Shown: positions 23,935-33,592, numbered from the stretch's first letter. The stretch: 40,511 bases of DNA from Rhodothermus sp. (GCA_015487635.1 WFPM01000079.1:1-40511); one strand, 5' to 3'. The notes: generated from the letters alone by a model not told the origin. Numbers and translations: made by a program.

Positions 23935-24678
23935 ATGCACAGATTCGATCTCCTTATAACCGGTCCGACCGATTCGGTTCTGAAACTGCACCTTTTGCCG
24001 CTTCTCATGCTGCTGGCCGCCTGCGGCGGCGCGTCCGAACCGCCCCGATCTGAAGCTTCGCCTGATACGACGGCTCCGGCTACCCGCGATACCGCCCGTG
24101 CGGAGCACCCAGTCAACGTGCTCGTGCTGGGCAACAGTCTGGCCGCCGGCTACGGCCTGTCGCCGGGCGAAGCCTTTCCGGCCGTCCTGCAGCGCAAAGT
24201 GGATTCGCTGGGCTGGCCCGTCCGCATCATCAACGCCGGGTTGAGCGGCGAGACGTCGGCCGGTGGCCTGCGCCGCATCGACTGGCTGCTCCGCGAACGC
24301 ATCGACGTGCTCATTCTGGAACTGGGCGCCAACGACGGGCTGCGTGGCATCGACCCCGAAGTGACGCGCCGCAACCTGCAGGGTATCATCGACAAAGTGC
24401 GCGCCCGCTATCCGGACGCCGACATTATTCTGGCCGGCATGCAACTGCCCCCGAACCTGGGCACCGACTACACGGCCGCTTTTCGTGCCATCTATCCCGA
24501 ACTGGCCCGCGCCAACGACGCCCACCTGATTCCTTTCCTGCTCGAAGGCGTCGGGGGTGTGCCCGAGTTGAACCAGGCCGACGGCATTCATCCCACCGCC
24601 GAAGGCCAGCGCATCGTGGCCCAAAACGTCTGGCGCGTGCTGCGCCCCGTGCTGGAGCGACGTCTGGGGTTGGCATAA
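23935..24678 (+). CDS. tesA: TesA-type SGNH/GDSL arylesterase-lysophospholipase lipoprotein
   Basis: The protein has 247 residues from the ATG at 23935. The signal ends in LLPLLMLLAAC (lipobox Cys 30), so it is probably a periplasm-facing lipoprotein. SGNH blocks are GNSLAAGYG (block I, nucleophile Ser), NAGLSGETS (block II Gly), ELGANDGLRG (block III Asn) and DGIHPTAEG (block V Asp/His). Block I reads GNSL rather than GDSL; the Asp-to-Asn change does not touch the catalytic Ser. Homologues hydrolyse acyl esters and lysophospholipids. It is divergent from the YbbA/YbbP pair, as tesA is in E. coli. An ORF extending upstream from 23683 runs antisense to the ATPase gene and is not part of the protein. 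Confidence 0.9.
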   Translation: MHRFDLLITGPTDSVLKLHLLPLLMLLAACGGASEPPRSEASPDTTAPATRDTARAEHPVNVLVLGNSLAAGYGLSPGEAFPAVLQRKVDSLGWPVRIINAGLSGETSAGGLRRIDWLLRERIDVLILELGANDGLRGIDPEVTRRNLQGIIDKVRARYPDADIILAGMQLPPNLGTDYTAAFRAIYPELARANDAHLIPFLLEGVGGVPELNQADGIHPTAEGQRIVAQNVWRVLRPVLERRLGLA

Positions 24679-24729
24679 GCAGCAACCGAAGCCGGTGCCT
24701 TTCGTACAGCCAGCTGAGCCAGCCAGAGC

Positions 24730-25072
24730 CTTCTGTATTCCATAACCAGAATTCCCTTCTGTCTGATTCTGCTGCTCTGCTGGAGCGGCCTCTCGGCAAC
24801 ACGCGGCCAGCACCTGCTCCACGGTGCCGTCCGAGACGCCGAAACGGGCCAGCCACTTGAGGCCGTCCACATTCAGCTTCCTCGACTTGCGCGTGGGCGC
24901 CCGTCTGCACCTGTGGCCCAAAGGCCGCGTCTGGCAGACCGGAACCTCCCTGAATTATCACGAACTGACCGTGGCACTGAACCGCCTGCTGGGCATGTTC
25001 CGGCTGGATTTGGGCGTGCGGCTGGACCGTCCCGGCTGGAGCTGGGGCATCAGCTACGTCCAGATTTTCTGA
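24730..25072 (+). pseudogene. Relic of an outer-membrane protein with carboxypeptidase-regulatory-like domain
   Basis: In one frame, about 24736-24880 encodes a signal peptide without a standard start codon (IPFCLILLLCWSGLSATRGQ). It runs into LLHGAVRDAETGQPLEAVHI, the opening of a carboxypeptidase-regulatory-like domain as on TonB-dependent and DUF5686-type outer-membrane proteins. In the next frame, about 24880-25072 encodes a barrel end: ARLHLWPKGRVWQTG, then RLDLGVRLDRPGWSWG and a terminal IF. The two ends are joined out of frame with the middle missing, so an internal deletion has destroyed the gene. The start codon has also been lost. An unrelated small ORF cannot be fully excluded, but both ends fit the same protein class. 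Confidence 0.65.
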
Positions 25073-25075
25073 GCG

Positions 25076-26215
25076 TCAGTAAAACGGGCGAATCTGCACC
25101 AGCACATCGAAATCGTCGCCGCCATACCCGGAAAGGTACTCCGGGCCGGTAGCGCCAACGGCGATCAGATGATTTCCCGCGATCAGCAGGTCGTCAACAA
25201 ATGTGGATCCACGCTCCGGTCCGAAAAGCCAGCGGGCCCGCTCTTTTCCCATAGCGTCAAGCAGCACCAGATACGTTCTAAAAAATTCTATACCTTCCTC
25301 CGGAGGCCGATATCGTTCGGTCAGGGCCACCACCATCTCGTTATGCTCCGGCAACGTGAGCAATGCACCCGGATAGACGCTTCCTTCTCCGATAAACTGA
25401 ATGTGCGCTTCGTTGCCTTCTCGATCAAAAAACAGCAGTACAATACGCGGCTCCTGAAAACGACGACCGCCCAGCACAAAGCCATCGGAAGTTAACGCCA
25501 GCAACTTAAAGTTCATCAACTCATCCGGCACGTAGGTACGCTCCCACTCCAGCACGCCTCCAGACGTTACACAGAAAAGCCCGATGCCCTCACCTTCCGT
25601 AAGAGGACCCATCCCGTAGATGCGCCCCCTGTCATCGATCGCCAGATCATATATGAAAGTCAATCCCTCGAACGTACGCTTCCAGGAAAGGGCTCCGTTC
25701 CGTCCCAGTCGAATCAGTGAACGCTCCACGGCCACTATCAGTCCTCCGCTCGGGTCGGTCAGCAGGGCATGGCGGCTCGCTGCCCTGCCTTCTGCCTCGA
25801 ACAACACCTCCTCCCGTGAACCATCCGAACGGGCTCGATAAAGGAGCGTTCGCGTCGGTCCCTTATAAGGACTGTAGCGAACCAGAACGGCCAGGTCTTC
25901 GCCAAGTGGAGCAATACCGGCGACTTCTCCGTGTCGGAGATCCCGATAAACGGTCTTGCCGCATATTGTGCCGTTTAGATCGATCCAGAGCAATAAGGGA
26001 ACGGCCAGCGTGCCGTCGGTCGGTGCCGCAACTCCATCGGTATGACCACCCACGAGCAACTGCCCGTCAGGGAGCGGCACGATCATTCGCCCCATATCTG
26101 AGTGATCGGTGCCGAAGCGAACGGTCCGTATTGCGTCGTCTTCTTCGATCCCCGAGGTGTCGCATCCGATCCCCCAGAGCAGTAAGATCGGCAGCAGCCA
26201 TCGCACGCGGAACAT
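25076..26215 (-). CDS. Beta-propeller-like lipoprotein, function unknown
   Basis: The protein has 379 residues. MFRVRWLLPILLLWGIGC gives a lipobox-like site with Cys at 18, followed by an acidic spacer (EEDD). The rest is a chain of short beta repeats with the cadence of propeller blades: PLPDGQLLVGG, APLGEDLAVLV, DPSGGLIVAV, DDRGRIYGMG, TSDGFVLGG, PEHNEMVVAL, IAGNHLIAVGA. No catalytic motif is seen. Its stop lies 3 bp beyond the end of the upstream relic on the other strand, and its start is 100 bp from the divergent nitrilase. It is probably an envelope-anchored binding or structural protein. Confidence 0.75.
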   Translation of the reverse strand: MFRVRWLLPILLLWGIGCDTSGIEEDDAIRTVRFGTDHSDMGRMIVPLPDGQLLVGGHTDGVAAPTDGTLAVPLLLWIDLNGTICGKTVYRDLRHGEVAGIAPLGEDLAVLVRYSPYKGPTRTLLYRARSDGSREEVLFEAEGRAASRHALLTDPSGGLIVAVERSLIRLGRNGALSWKRTFEGLTFIYDLAIDDRGRIYGMGPLTEGEGIGLFCVTSGGVLEWERTYVPDELMNFKLLALTSDGFVLGGRRFQEPRIVLLFFDREGNEAHIQFIGEGSVYPGALLTLPEHNEMVVALTERYRPPEEGIEFFRTYLVLLDAMGKERARWLFGPERGSTFVDDLLIAGNHLIAVGATGPEYLSGYGGDDFDVLVQIRPFY

Positions 26216-26315
26216 GGCCAGATAAGCCGGCTTGTTGCGATGTTATGCCGGTTTCTTTCAACCGGTGTAATTTCTTAAGTTCCTGCCGTCATCCGCAACC
26301 AACCAATCGGTTACC

Positions 26316-27299
26316 ATGCCCTGGAAACCCTGCCGGGTGGCTATCGTGCAGCAGCCGCCCGTCTACCTGAACCTGCAGGCTTCCCTGGAGCGGGCCGGTC
26401 AGCTATTGCTGGAAGCGGCCGAAGCCGGTGCCGAGCTGGTGGTTTTTCCGGAAACGTGGTTGCCCGGTTATCCGATCTGGCTCGACGAAGCACCGGGCGC
26501 CGCACTCTGGGACGCTCCGGGCCCGAAGGCCGTCTATCGCCTGCTCTGGGAAAACGCACTGGAGATCCCCGGACCGGCCTTCGAGCAATTGCAGGCGCTG
26601 GTGCGCGAAAGCGAACGCTACGTGGTGCTGGGCATGCACGAGCGCCTGCAGGGTACGCTGTACAACACCCAGCTTTTTCTGCAACCGGACGGAAGCTGGG
26701 CGTTGCATCGCAAGCTGGTCCCCACCTACACGGAACGGCTGATCTGGGGACGAGGCGACGGCAGCACGCTGACCGTCGTCGAGACGCCGTTCGGGCGCCT
26801 GGGCGGCCTGATCTGCTGGGAACACTGGATGCCGCTGGCCCGTGCGGCCATGCACGCCCGCTTCGAGCAGATCCACGTGGCCCAGTGGCCTTCGGTACAC
26901 GAGCTGCACCAGATCGCCAGCCGCCACTACGCATTTGAAGGCCGCTGCTTCGTGCTGGCTGCCGGTACGGTGCTCCGCAAGCAGGACGTGCTGGACGGCC
27001 TGGAGTCGCTCTCTCGGGTTCCGTCCGAAGCCCGCGAGTTGCTGGCTTCCATCCCGGGCGACCCGGAGCGGTTGCTGCAGACCGGCGGCAGCGCGGTGAT
27101 CGGTCCCGACGGCCACTATGTGGCCGAACCAGTCTGGAACGAACCGGCCTTCGTGACGGCCACCATAGATCCCGAACGCATTCCCGAGGGACTCCTGACC
27201 CTGGACGTGGACGGCCACTACGCCCGCCCGGACGTCTTCCACCTGGAGGTCAACACGCGGCCGCAACTCGCCGTGACGTTTCGCTCTGAAACGCCGTAA
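26316..27299 (+). CDS. Nitrilase (branch 1, C-N hydrolase)
   Basis: The protein has 327 residues with the complete catalytic set: Glu46 in [12 protein letters not shown], Lys133 in [12 protein letters not shown] and Cys167 in [14 protein letters not shown]. The CWEHWMPL context and the WLPGYP turn are those of true nitrilases and cyanide-hydrating enzymes rather than amidases or beta-ureidopropionases. The reaction is R-CN + 2 H2O to R-COOH + NH3. It has no signal peptide and is cytoplasmic. It is divergent from the beta-propeller lipoprotein and 77 bp upstream of msrP, with hairpins between, so it is probably transcribed alone. The substrate cannot be read from sequence. Confidence 0.92.
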   Translation: MPWKPCRVAIVQQPPVYLNLQASLERAGQLLLEAAEAGAELVVFPETWLPGYPIWLDEAPGAALWDAPGPKAVYRLLWENALEIPGPAFEQLQALVRESERYVVLGMHERLQGTLYNTQLFLQPDGSWALHRKLVPTYTERLIWGRGDGSTLTVVETPFGRLGGLICWEHWMPLARAAMHARFEQIHVAQWPSVHELHQIASRHYAFEGRCFVLAAGTVLRKQDVLDGLESLSRVPSEARELLASIPGDPERLLQTGGSAVIGPDGHYVAEPVWNEPAFVTATIDPERIPEGLLTLDVDGHYARPDVFHLEVNTRPQLAVTFRSETP

Positions 27300-27326
27300 C
27301 GCCGGGGTCTTCTGCGACACGTACAG

Positions 27327-27360
27327 GGCTGGAACTCCGGAGCCAGCCGGGCTTTGCCCG
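27327..27360 (+). terminator. Paired hairpins between nitrilase and msrP
   Basis: GGCTGG (27327-27332) pairs with CCAGCC (27343-27348) around a CTCCGGAG palindrome. CGGGC (27348-27352) pairs with GCCCG (27356-27360) and is followed by TAAAAA. This looks like a weak terminator after the nitrilase gene, but there is no T tract on the + strand. It could instead lie in the msrP leader. Confidence 0.4.
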
Positions 27361-27376
27361 TAAAAAGCACGCCGCC

Positions 27377-28324
27377 ATGCTGATCCGCACCGAAACGCCG
27401 ATTCCTTCGTCCGAGATCACCGACGAGCGCCTGTACTGGAACCGCCGAGAATGGCTGCGCCGTGCCGGACTGCTGGCCGGTGCGGCTGCCACCGGACTGC
27501 TGAGCATGGGCTGCCGAGCCGAGAGCCGGCAGGTGCGCCGCAAAACGAATCCCGGACCCTACGACACCGACGAGCCCTGGACCTCCTACGAAGACATCAC
27601 CACCTACAACAACTTCTACGAGTTCGGTACGGGCAAGCGCGATCCGGCCCGCAACGCCCATCGGCTACGCACGCGCCCCTGGACGATCCGCGTCGAAGGG
27701 CTCTGCCACCGGCCGGGCACCTACCAGCTGGAAGACTTTATCAAACCATTCAAACTGGAAGAGCGCGTCTACCGGCTTCGCTGCGTCGAAGGCTGGTCCA
27801 TGGTGATCCCCTGGCTGGGCTTTCCGCTGGCCGACGTGATCCGAAGGGCCGAACCCCTGGCCAGCGCAAAGTTTGTTGAATTCACCACGCTGTACGATCC
27901 GGAGCAGATGCCCGGCCAGAAGGCGCCCATTCTCGACTGGCCCTATGTCGAAGGGCTGCGGCTGGACGAGGCGCTGCATCCGCTGACAATCCTGGCCGTC
28001 GGACTCTACGGCAAGATGCTGCCCAATCAGAACGGTGCCCCGATCCGGCTGGTGGTGCCCTGGAAGTACGGGTTCAAGTCGATCAAATCGATCGTGCGCA
28101 TCCGCTTCGTGGAAAAGCAACCGATCACCACCTGGATGAAGGCGGCGCCCCACGAGTACGGCTTCTATTCGAACGTCAATCCGAACGTGGACCACCCGCG
28201 CTGGAGCCAGAAGACCGAGCGCCGCATCGGGGAATTCCGCAAGCGCAAAACGCTGCTGTTCAACGGCTACGCCGACCAGGTGGCCCACCTGTACGAAGGC
28301 ATGGACCTGCGGAAGTATTTCTGA
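27377..28324 (+). CDS. msrP: Protein-methionine-sulfoxide reductase, molybdopterin catalytic subunit MsrP
   Basis: The protein has 315 residues. It has a twin-arginine signal ([21 protein letters not shown] at 23-24) for folded export. [26 protein letters not shown] is characteristic of MsrP/YedY. The molybdenum-ligand Cys is at 136 in [35 protein letters not shown] and [12 protein letters not shown] near the end are also family marks. The enzyme reduces methionine sulfoxide in periplasmic proteins, using electrons from MsrQ. Its stop overlaps the msrQ start by one base, so the two form a coupled pair. Confidence 0.96.
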   Translation: MLIRTETPIPSSEITDERLYWNRREWLRRAGLLAGAAATGLLSMGCRAESRQVRRKTNPGPYDTDEPWTSYEDITTYNNFYEFGTGKRDPARNAHRLRTRPWTIRVEGLCHRPGTYQLEDFIKPFKLEERVYRLRCVEGWSMVIPWLGFPLADVIRRAEPLASAKFVEFTTLYDPEQMPGQKAPILDWPYVEGLRLDEALHPLTILAVGLYGKMLPNQNGAPIRLVVPWKYGFKSIKSIVRIRFVEKQPITTWMKAAPHEYGFYSNVNPNVDHPRWSQKTERRIGEFRKRKTLLFNGYADQVAHLYEGMDLRKYF

Positions 28325-29010
28325 TGCGTCGGCTCTCTCCCTGGCTCAACGTGCTGGTCTGGCTGGGCGTGGCCGCACCGCTGCTTTACTTGAGCTGGGG
28401 GCTTTGGACGGACCGGCTCGGCGCCAACCCCATTCAGGAGATCACGCACCAGACCGGCCGCTGGACGCTTCGCTTCCTGCTGGCGACGCTGGCCATCACG
28501 CCGCTGCGTCGCCTGACCGGCTGGAACGGCTGGATCCGCTGGCGACGCCGCCTGGGACTGGCCGCCTTCTTCTATGCCTCAATTCATCTGCTGCTCTACC
28601 TCTGGCTGGATCAGTTCTTCGACTGGAGCGAGATCGGCCGGGACATTCTCAAGCGCCGGTTCATCACCGTGGGTCTGCTGGCCTACGGCCTGATGGTGCC
28701 GCTGGCCGTTACCTCGACGGCCGGCTGGATCCGTCGCCTGGGCGGCCGCACCTGGCGCCGCCTGCACCGGCTCGTCTACGGCATTGCTGTGCTGGGCGTG
28801 TTGCACTACTGGTGGGCCGTCAAGTTCGACTGGCGTCCACCGCTCGCCTATGGCCTGTTGCTCTTCGTGCTGCTCCTGCTACGTCTTCGACGACCTGCCT
28901 CCCCACCGCCCCGTCGCCCTCTCCCCGGCGCGGAGGACGCCGACCAATCCCGGCCGACTCATGAAGCCGGGCGCCTGCTCTCCGCACGCGCTTCCGCCTC
29001 GGGCGCATAG
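28324..29010 (+). CDS. msrQ: MsrQ haem-binding membrane subunit of the methionine-sulfoxide reductase
   Basis: The 228-residue protein has about six membrane helices. HQTGRWTLRFLLATLAITPLRRLTG, FFYASIHLLLYLWLDQ, RRFITVGLLAYGLMVPLAVTS and LHRLVYGIAVLGVLHYWW are diagnostic of the YedZ/MsrQ ferric-reductase-like family, with His ligands in the helices. It passes electrons from the inner membrane to MsrP. The start overlaps the msrP stop (TGATG). Its last 52 bp overlap the 3' end of the convergent amidase gene, and the variable Ala/Arg/Ser-rich tail lies in this overlap. Confidence 0.95.
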   Translation: MRRLSPWLNVLVWLGVAAPLLYLSWGLWTDRLGANPIQEITHQTGRWTLRFLLATLAITPLRRLTGWNGWIRWRRRLGLAAFFYASIHLLLYLWLDQFFDWSEIGRDILKRRFITVGLLAYGLMVPLAVTSTAGWIRRLGGRTWRRLHRLVYGIAVLGVLHYWWAVKFDWRPPLAYGLLLFVLLLLRLRRPASPPPRRPLPGAEDADQSRPTHEAGRLLSARASASGA

Positions 29011-30653
29011 GCAGGCGGCGGCACCCGTCCCTTGCGGGCCTGCTCAAACACATACCCCATCTGCAGTAGCCGGGCCTCCTCAAAAGGACGGGCAATAAAC
29101 GTCAGGCCGATGGGCTCGCCGTTTTCTTTCAATCCCATGGGCACCGTCAGGCAGGGATAGTGGGCCAGCGCGGCCGGCCGCGCGTGCCAGTTATTGATCG
29201 AGAGCACCGCGTCGAGCCGATACTGTTGCATGGGCTCCTCAAAAAAGCGGACGGCCTCGTCGTGCAGGTGCTGCTTGCGTGCGGCCAGCTCCTCCGATGT
29301 CAGCGAAACCTTCAGCATCTGCGCAAAACGCCCCTGCCCGTAGGGAATGCGCAATGCCGAATCGGCCCGGTTGTAGGCCACAATATCGGCTACGGTCAGC
29401 GATCGATACGGCGGCGCCGCATAGCGAGAAAGATAGCGCGGCAGATCTTCCTTCATATCGGCCGCCAGCACTTCCCCGAATCCCTCCAGATCCACCTCAG
29501 GGGGATCAAACACCACAATCTCGGCCCCCAGCGACCGCAACACCTCCAGGGCCTCCTGATAGCGGGCGTTTTCCAGGAAGGGCCGAAAAGCCCCCAGCCG
29601 GAATCCTTTCAGATCCTGAAGCTCCGTAAGCACCTTCCAGTAAACCGGCGGCTCGGGAGCCCGCGCCGTAGCCGGATCCTCGGGATCACGCCCCACCATG
29701 GCCGAAAGCAGGATGGCGGCATCCCGTACCGTTCGCGTCATGGGACCGGGCGTGTCGTACGTGCTCGAGATGGGCACAATCCCGGAACGGCTCAGCAGCC
29801 CGACCGTGGGTTTCAGCCCCACCAGGCTGTGCTGGCTGGAAGGCGACAGAATGGAGCCTGACGTCTCGGTGCCGACCGCCACGACGGCGTAGTTGGCCGC
29901 AATGGCCGCACCACTGCCCGAGCTGGACCCCCCTGAGTCAAATTTCCGACGCCCGTACGGATTCAGCGTCTGGCCGCCAACCGCGCTGAACCCGTTGGGC
30001 CCTCCAAAGAAGAGAAAATTCGCCCACTCGCTCAGGTTGGTCTTCCCCAGGATGATGCCGCCATGCGCCCGAATCTGCCGGATAATGAATGCGTCGTCGG
30101 TCCGGTTATCGCGGAGCACATGTGCGCCGGCCGTCGTCGGCATGCCGGCCGTGTTGATGTTGTCCTTCACCAGCACCGGCATACCGTAGAGCGGGTGCGG
30201 ATTTTCCGGGCGCCGGCGGTCTTTTTCGCGGGCTTCGGCCACCGCGTTCGGATTGATGGCCACGATGGCATTCAGATACCGCTCCCGATCGCTCTCATAG
30301 CGGGCAATCTGGTAAAGATACCACTTCGTAATCAGCTCATAGCTCAGGCGCCCTTCTCGTACATGCCGCTGCAGGGTCCGTATATCCTGCTCATAGATCA
30401 GGGGAAGAAGCTCCCGGTACGTGTCCTCAGAGAACCCCTCCAGTTGACGGGTAATTACCCGAAGCAGTTCGTTTTTGTCCAACACACGGGACTGAATCAG
30501 TTTGAAGCGCATGCGGCGCGAAGGGTGTTCGGCATTTTCGGCCAGCTCTTGCGACTGATCATACGGGATCCAGGTGAACCGTGGATATTCCTGGCCGGAT
30601 CGACAGCCGATAAGCAACAGTCCCGCCAGCAGAACGGTTATGAAAGATCTCAT
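28959..30653 (-). CDS. Amidase-signature-family lipoprotein
   Basis: The protein has 564 residues from the ATG at 30653. That start gives MRSFITVLLAGLLLIGC with a clear lipobox (Cys 17); a longer frame to 30701 spoils the signal. The Ser-Ser-Lys triad blocks are present: GMPVLVKDNINTAG (Lys163), the Gly/Ser-rich GGSSSGSGAAIAAN, and GTETSGSILSPSS with the nucleophilic Ser. The match is best to exported amidases and peptide amidases that release ammonia from amide ends. The lipobox places it at a membrane surface outside the cytoplasm. The helical N-terminal 110 residues are the usual extension in this group. It converges on msrQ with a 52-bp overlap. Confidence 0.93.
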   Translation of the reverse strand: MRSFITVLLAGLLLIGCRSGQEYPRFTWIPYDQSQELAENAEHPSRRMRFKLIQSRVLDKNELLRVITRQLEGFSEDTYRELLPLIYEQDIRTLQRHVREGRLSYELITKWYLYQIARYESDRERYLNAIVAINPNAVAEAREKDRRRPENPHPLYGMPVLVKDNINTAGMPTTAGAHVLRDNRTDDAFIIRQIRAHGGIILGKTNLSEWANFLFFGGPNGFSAVGGQTLNPYGRRKFDSGGSSSGSGAAIAANYAVVAVGTETSGSILSPSSQHSLVGLKPTVGLLSRSGIVPISSTYDTPGPMTRTVRDAAILLSAMVGRDPEDPATARAPEPPVYWKVLTELQDLKGFRLGAFRPFLENARYQEALEVLRSLGAEIVVFDPPEVDLEGFGEVLAADMKEDLPRYLSRYAAPPYRSLTVADIVAYNRADSALRIPYGQGRFAQMLKVSLTSEELAARKQHLHDEAVRFFEEPMQQYRLDAVLSINNWHARPAALAHYPCLTVPMGLKENGEPIGLTFIARPFEEARLLQMGYVFEQARKGRVPPPAYAPEAEARAESRRPAS

Positions 30654-30863
30654 GGCGACGCCCACCGAACGGTTCGGAGATACATTTATCTGTTCAAACA
30701 AAGCTACAGACTACCTGACCCGTATTCAAGGGAGCCGTTCTGCCGAGGTCAGACCATGCGTTAGGACAAAGAGAAACGGGAACCTCCTGATAGATAAAGC
30801 GCAAACACAACAAACCAGGAGGTTCCCCGTGGCTTACTGTTAAAAACATTCCGCCAGGAAAGT
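30654..30863. other. Non-coding gap with a hairpin bearing a strong ribosome-binding site
   Basis: About 210 bp upstream of the amidase gene show no gene. The amidase promoter must lie here. The only strong structure is the perfect 12-bp inverted repeat at 30778-30827. Confidence 0.45.
30778..30827 (+). repeat. 12-bp perfect inverted repeat whose right arm carries an AGGAGGT ribosome-binding site
   Basis: GGGAACCTCCTG (30778-30789) is the exact inverse of CAGGAGGTTCCC (30816-30827), with 26 bp between. The right arm holds AGGAGGT, followed about six bases later by GTG GCT TAC TGT TAA, a start that stops after four codons. The left arm would pair with and hide the ribosome-binding site. It could be a leader peptide, a truncated gene start or an insertion-element end. 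Confidence 0.5.
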
Positions 30864-31161
30864 TTACCCGCCTTTTGTTCGATCAACCCCGGCAGGCCCA
30901 ACAGGCCGCCGAAATCCTGGCCGCCATCCTGTGCGCCCGCCCAGTTCGTCAGACAGACAAACCTCCGGAGGAATGTGCGCAAACCAGGCCTTCACCCCTT
31001 CGATCAGTTCCGGGTGCTTTTCCATTAACCGGCCCTCTTCCACACACACGATCAGACGCTCAGCCGGTGCCAGACCCAACTGCTGACGCACAGCAAACGG
31101 AATCACTATCAGACCGCGCCTCGCCCAGGCGGATTTCTCACGGAGCCGGTGTTTCTCCCAT
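30864..31161 (-). pseudogene. Relic of an AbrB/MazE-type antitoxin-like DNA-binding protein
   Basis: The frame opening with GTG at 31106 encodes VIPFAVRQQLGLAPAERLIV and then CVEEGRLM, the AbrB/SpoVT core: loop-hinge VIP-x-x-VR-x-x-LGL-x-P-x-[DE]RL. The missing first strand lies upstream in the same frame (EKHRLREKSAWARRGLI), but the only ATG, at 31161, is one base out of frame and stops after seven codons. After LSDEL the C-terminus turns into Gly/Arg/Pro-rich sequence unlike the family. A frameshift at the 5' end and a scrambled 3' end point to a dead gene. No toxin gene is visible beside it. A short live protein from the GTG is possible but would lack half the fold. Confidence 0.5.
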
Positions 31162-31175
31162 TAGCGTCCTCCGTT

Positions 31176-32363
<1,188 letters not shown>

Positions 32364-32420
32364 GGCAGGCTCCGATTGGGTTCAGGTCTTTTTCTTTCAA
32401 AGATAGCAGGTTTCAGGGCT

Positions 32421-33476
32421 TCAGTCCATGCCGTTGGGATAGAGGATAATTTTGGCGACGACTTCGTCGCCGGGATTCATCAGCAATCGGAAGGCCTCTT
32501 CGTATGCTTCCAGCGGCAGGCGGTGCGTGATGAGCGGACTGAGATCGACGGCGCCGGTCTGGAGCAGGGCGCGCATCCGGTGCCAGGTATCCCAGATCTT
32601 GCGGCCGTAGATGCCCTGGATGGTGGCGCCTTTGATGACCACCAGGTCGTTCCAGTCGAGCCGGATCGGCTCGGGCGTCAGGCCGAGCGCGGCCACCTGT
32701 CCGCCGGGCCGAAGCGCTTCCAGCGCGGCATGAATGGCGGCCGGGGCACCGCTCATCTCAAGCACGACATCCACGCCATCCCCGCCGGTCAACTCCCGCA
32801 CCTGCGCGACCACCTTGTCGCGCCGGGGATTGAGCACCACGTCGGCGCCCATGCGTCGGGCCAGCGCCAGCCGTTGCTCGTTGAGGTCGGTGGCAACGAT
32901 CAGCCGGGCGCCCGCCACGCGGGCCACCGGAATGGCCATGAGGCCGATCGGCCCGCACCCGCTCACCAGCACCGAGCGGCCGGCCAGATCGAACGTGTAG
33001 ACGGCATGCACGGCGTTGCCAAACGGATCCTGCAGCGAGGCGATCTCCGGCGGCACATCGGACGCATTGACCCAGACGTTCTCGGCCGGCACGCACACGT
33101 ATTCGGCGAAGGCACCGGGACGGTCGATGCCGATCACGCGCGCGTTGCGGCACAGGTGGAGCTGGCCGGCCCGACAGGCGGCACAGGTATGGTCCACGAT
33201 GTGCCCTTCGGCCGAAACCGGCTGACCCACCTCCAGCCCCTCAACCGCTTCCCCCAGCGCCACGATCTCTCCGGCAAACTCATGGCCCAGAATCAGCGGC
33301 GGCCGAATACGCTGCTGGCTCCAGGCATCCCACCGGTAGATGTGCACGTCGGTGCCACAGATTGACGTCGCCTTTACGCGAATCAACACATCCCGCGGAC
33401 CAGGCTGCGGCACCTCGGTTTCGATCAGTTCCAGCCCGGGCCCCGGACGCGTCTTGGCCAGTGCTTTCATTTTCAT
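32421..33476 (-). CDS. tdh: L-threonine 3-dehydrogenase (zinc, NAD-dependent)
   Basis: The protein has about 351 residues from the ATG at 33476 (a second in-frame ATG is at 33470); an upstream start at 33512 adds a tail unlike the family. A-rich sequence directly before the start fits Bacteroidota initiation. Marks are the catalytic zinc segment TSICGTDVHIYRWDAW and GHEFAGEIV, the structural zinc cysteines HTCAACRAGQLHLC, QDPFGNAVH, and the Rossmann turn VSGCGPIGLMAI. The enzyme oxidises L-threonine to 2-amino-3-ketobutyrate, the substrate of Kbl. With kbl it forms the threonine-to-glycine pathway. Confidence 0.94.
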   Translation of the reverse strand: MKMKALAKTRPGPGLELIETEVPQPGPRDVLIRVKATSICGTDVHIYRWDAWSQQRIRPPLILGHEFAGEIVALGEAVEGLEVGQPVSAEGHIVDHTCAACRAGQLHLCRNARVIGIDRPGAFAEYVCVPAENVWVNASDVPPEIASLQDPFGNAVHAVYTFDLAGRSVLVSGCGPIGLMAIPVARVAGARLIVATDLNEQRLALARRMGADVVLNPRRDKVVAQVRELTGGDGVDVVLEMSGAPAAIHAALEALRPGGQVAALGLTPEPIRLDWNDLVVIKGATIQGIYGRKIWDTWHRMRALLQTGAVDLSPLITHRLPLEAYEEAFRLLMNPGDEVVAKIILYPNGMD

Positions 33477-33536
33477 GTTTTTATTGATCGACGCAGGGTG
33501 CGACCTCCGCATCTCGTATAGCTCCAGAGAAAATAC

Positions 33537-33565
33537 AAAGCGCCCGGTTTTTAGCCGGGCGCTTT
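33537..33565. terminator. Intrinsic terminator after the T9SS propeller gene
   Basis: AAAGCGCCCGG (33537-33547) pairs perfectly with CCGGGCGCTTT (33555-33565) around a 7-base loop. It lies just past the minus-strand stop of the propeller gene (33593), and the minus strand continues into a T-rich run. The A/T ends of the stem could make it work in both directions. It separates the propeller transcript from tdh-kbl. Confidence 0.85.
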
Positions 33566-33592
33566 CGATGAAAAAATGGGTTGCCGTTTCGG

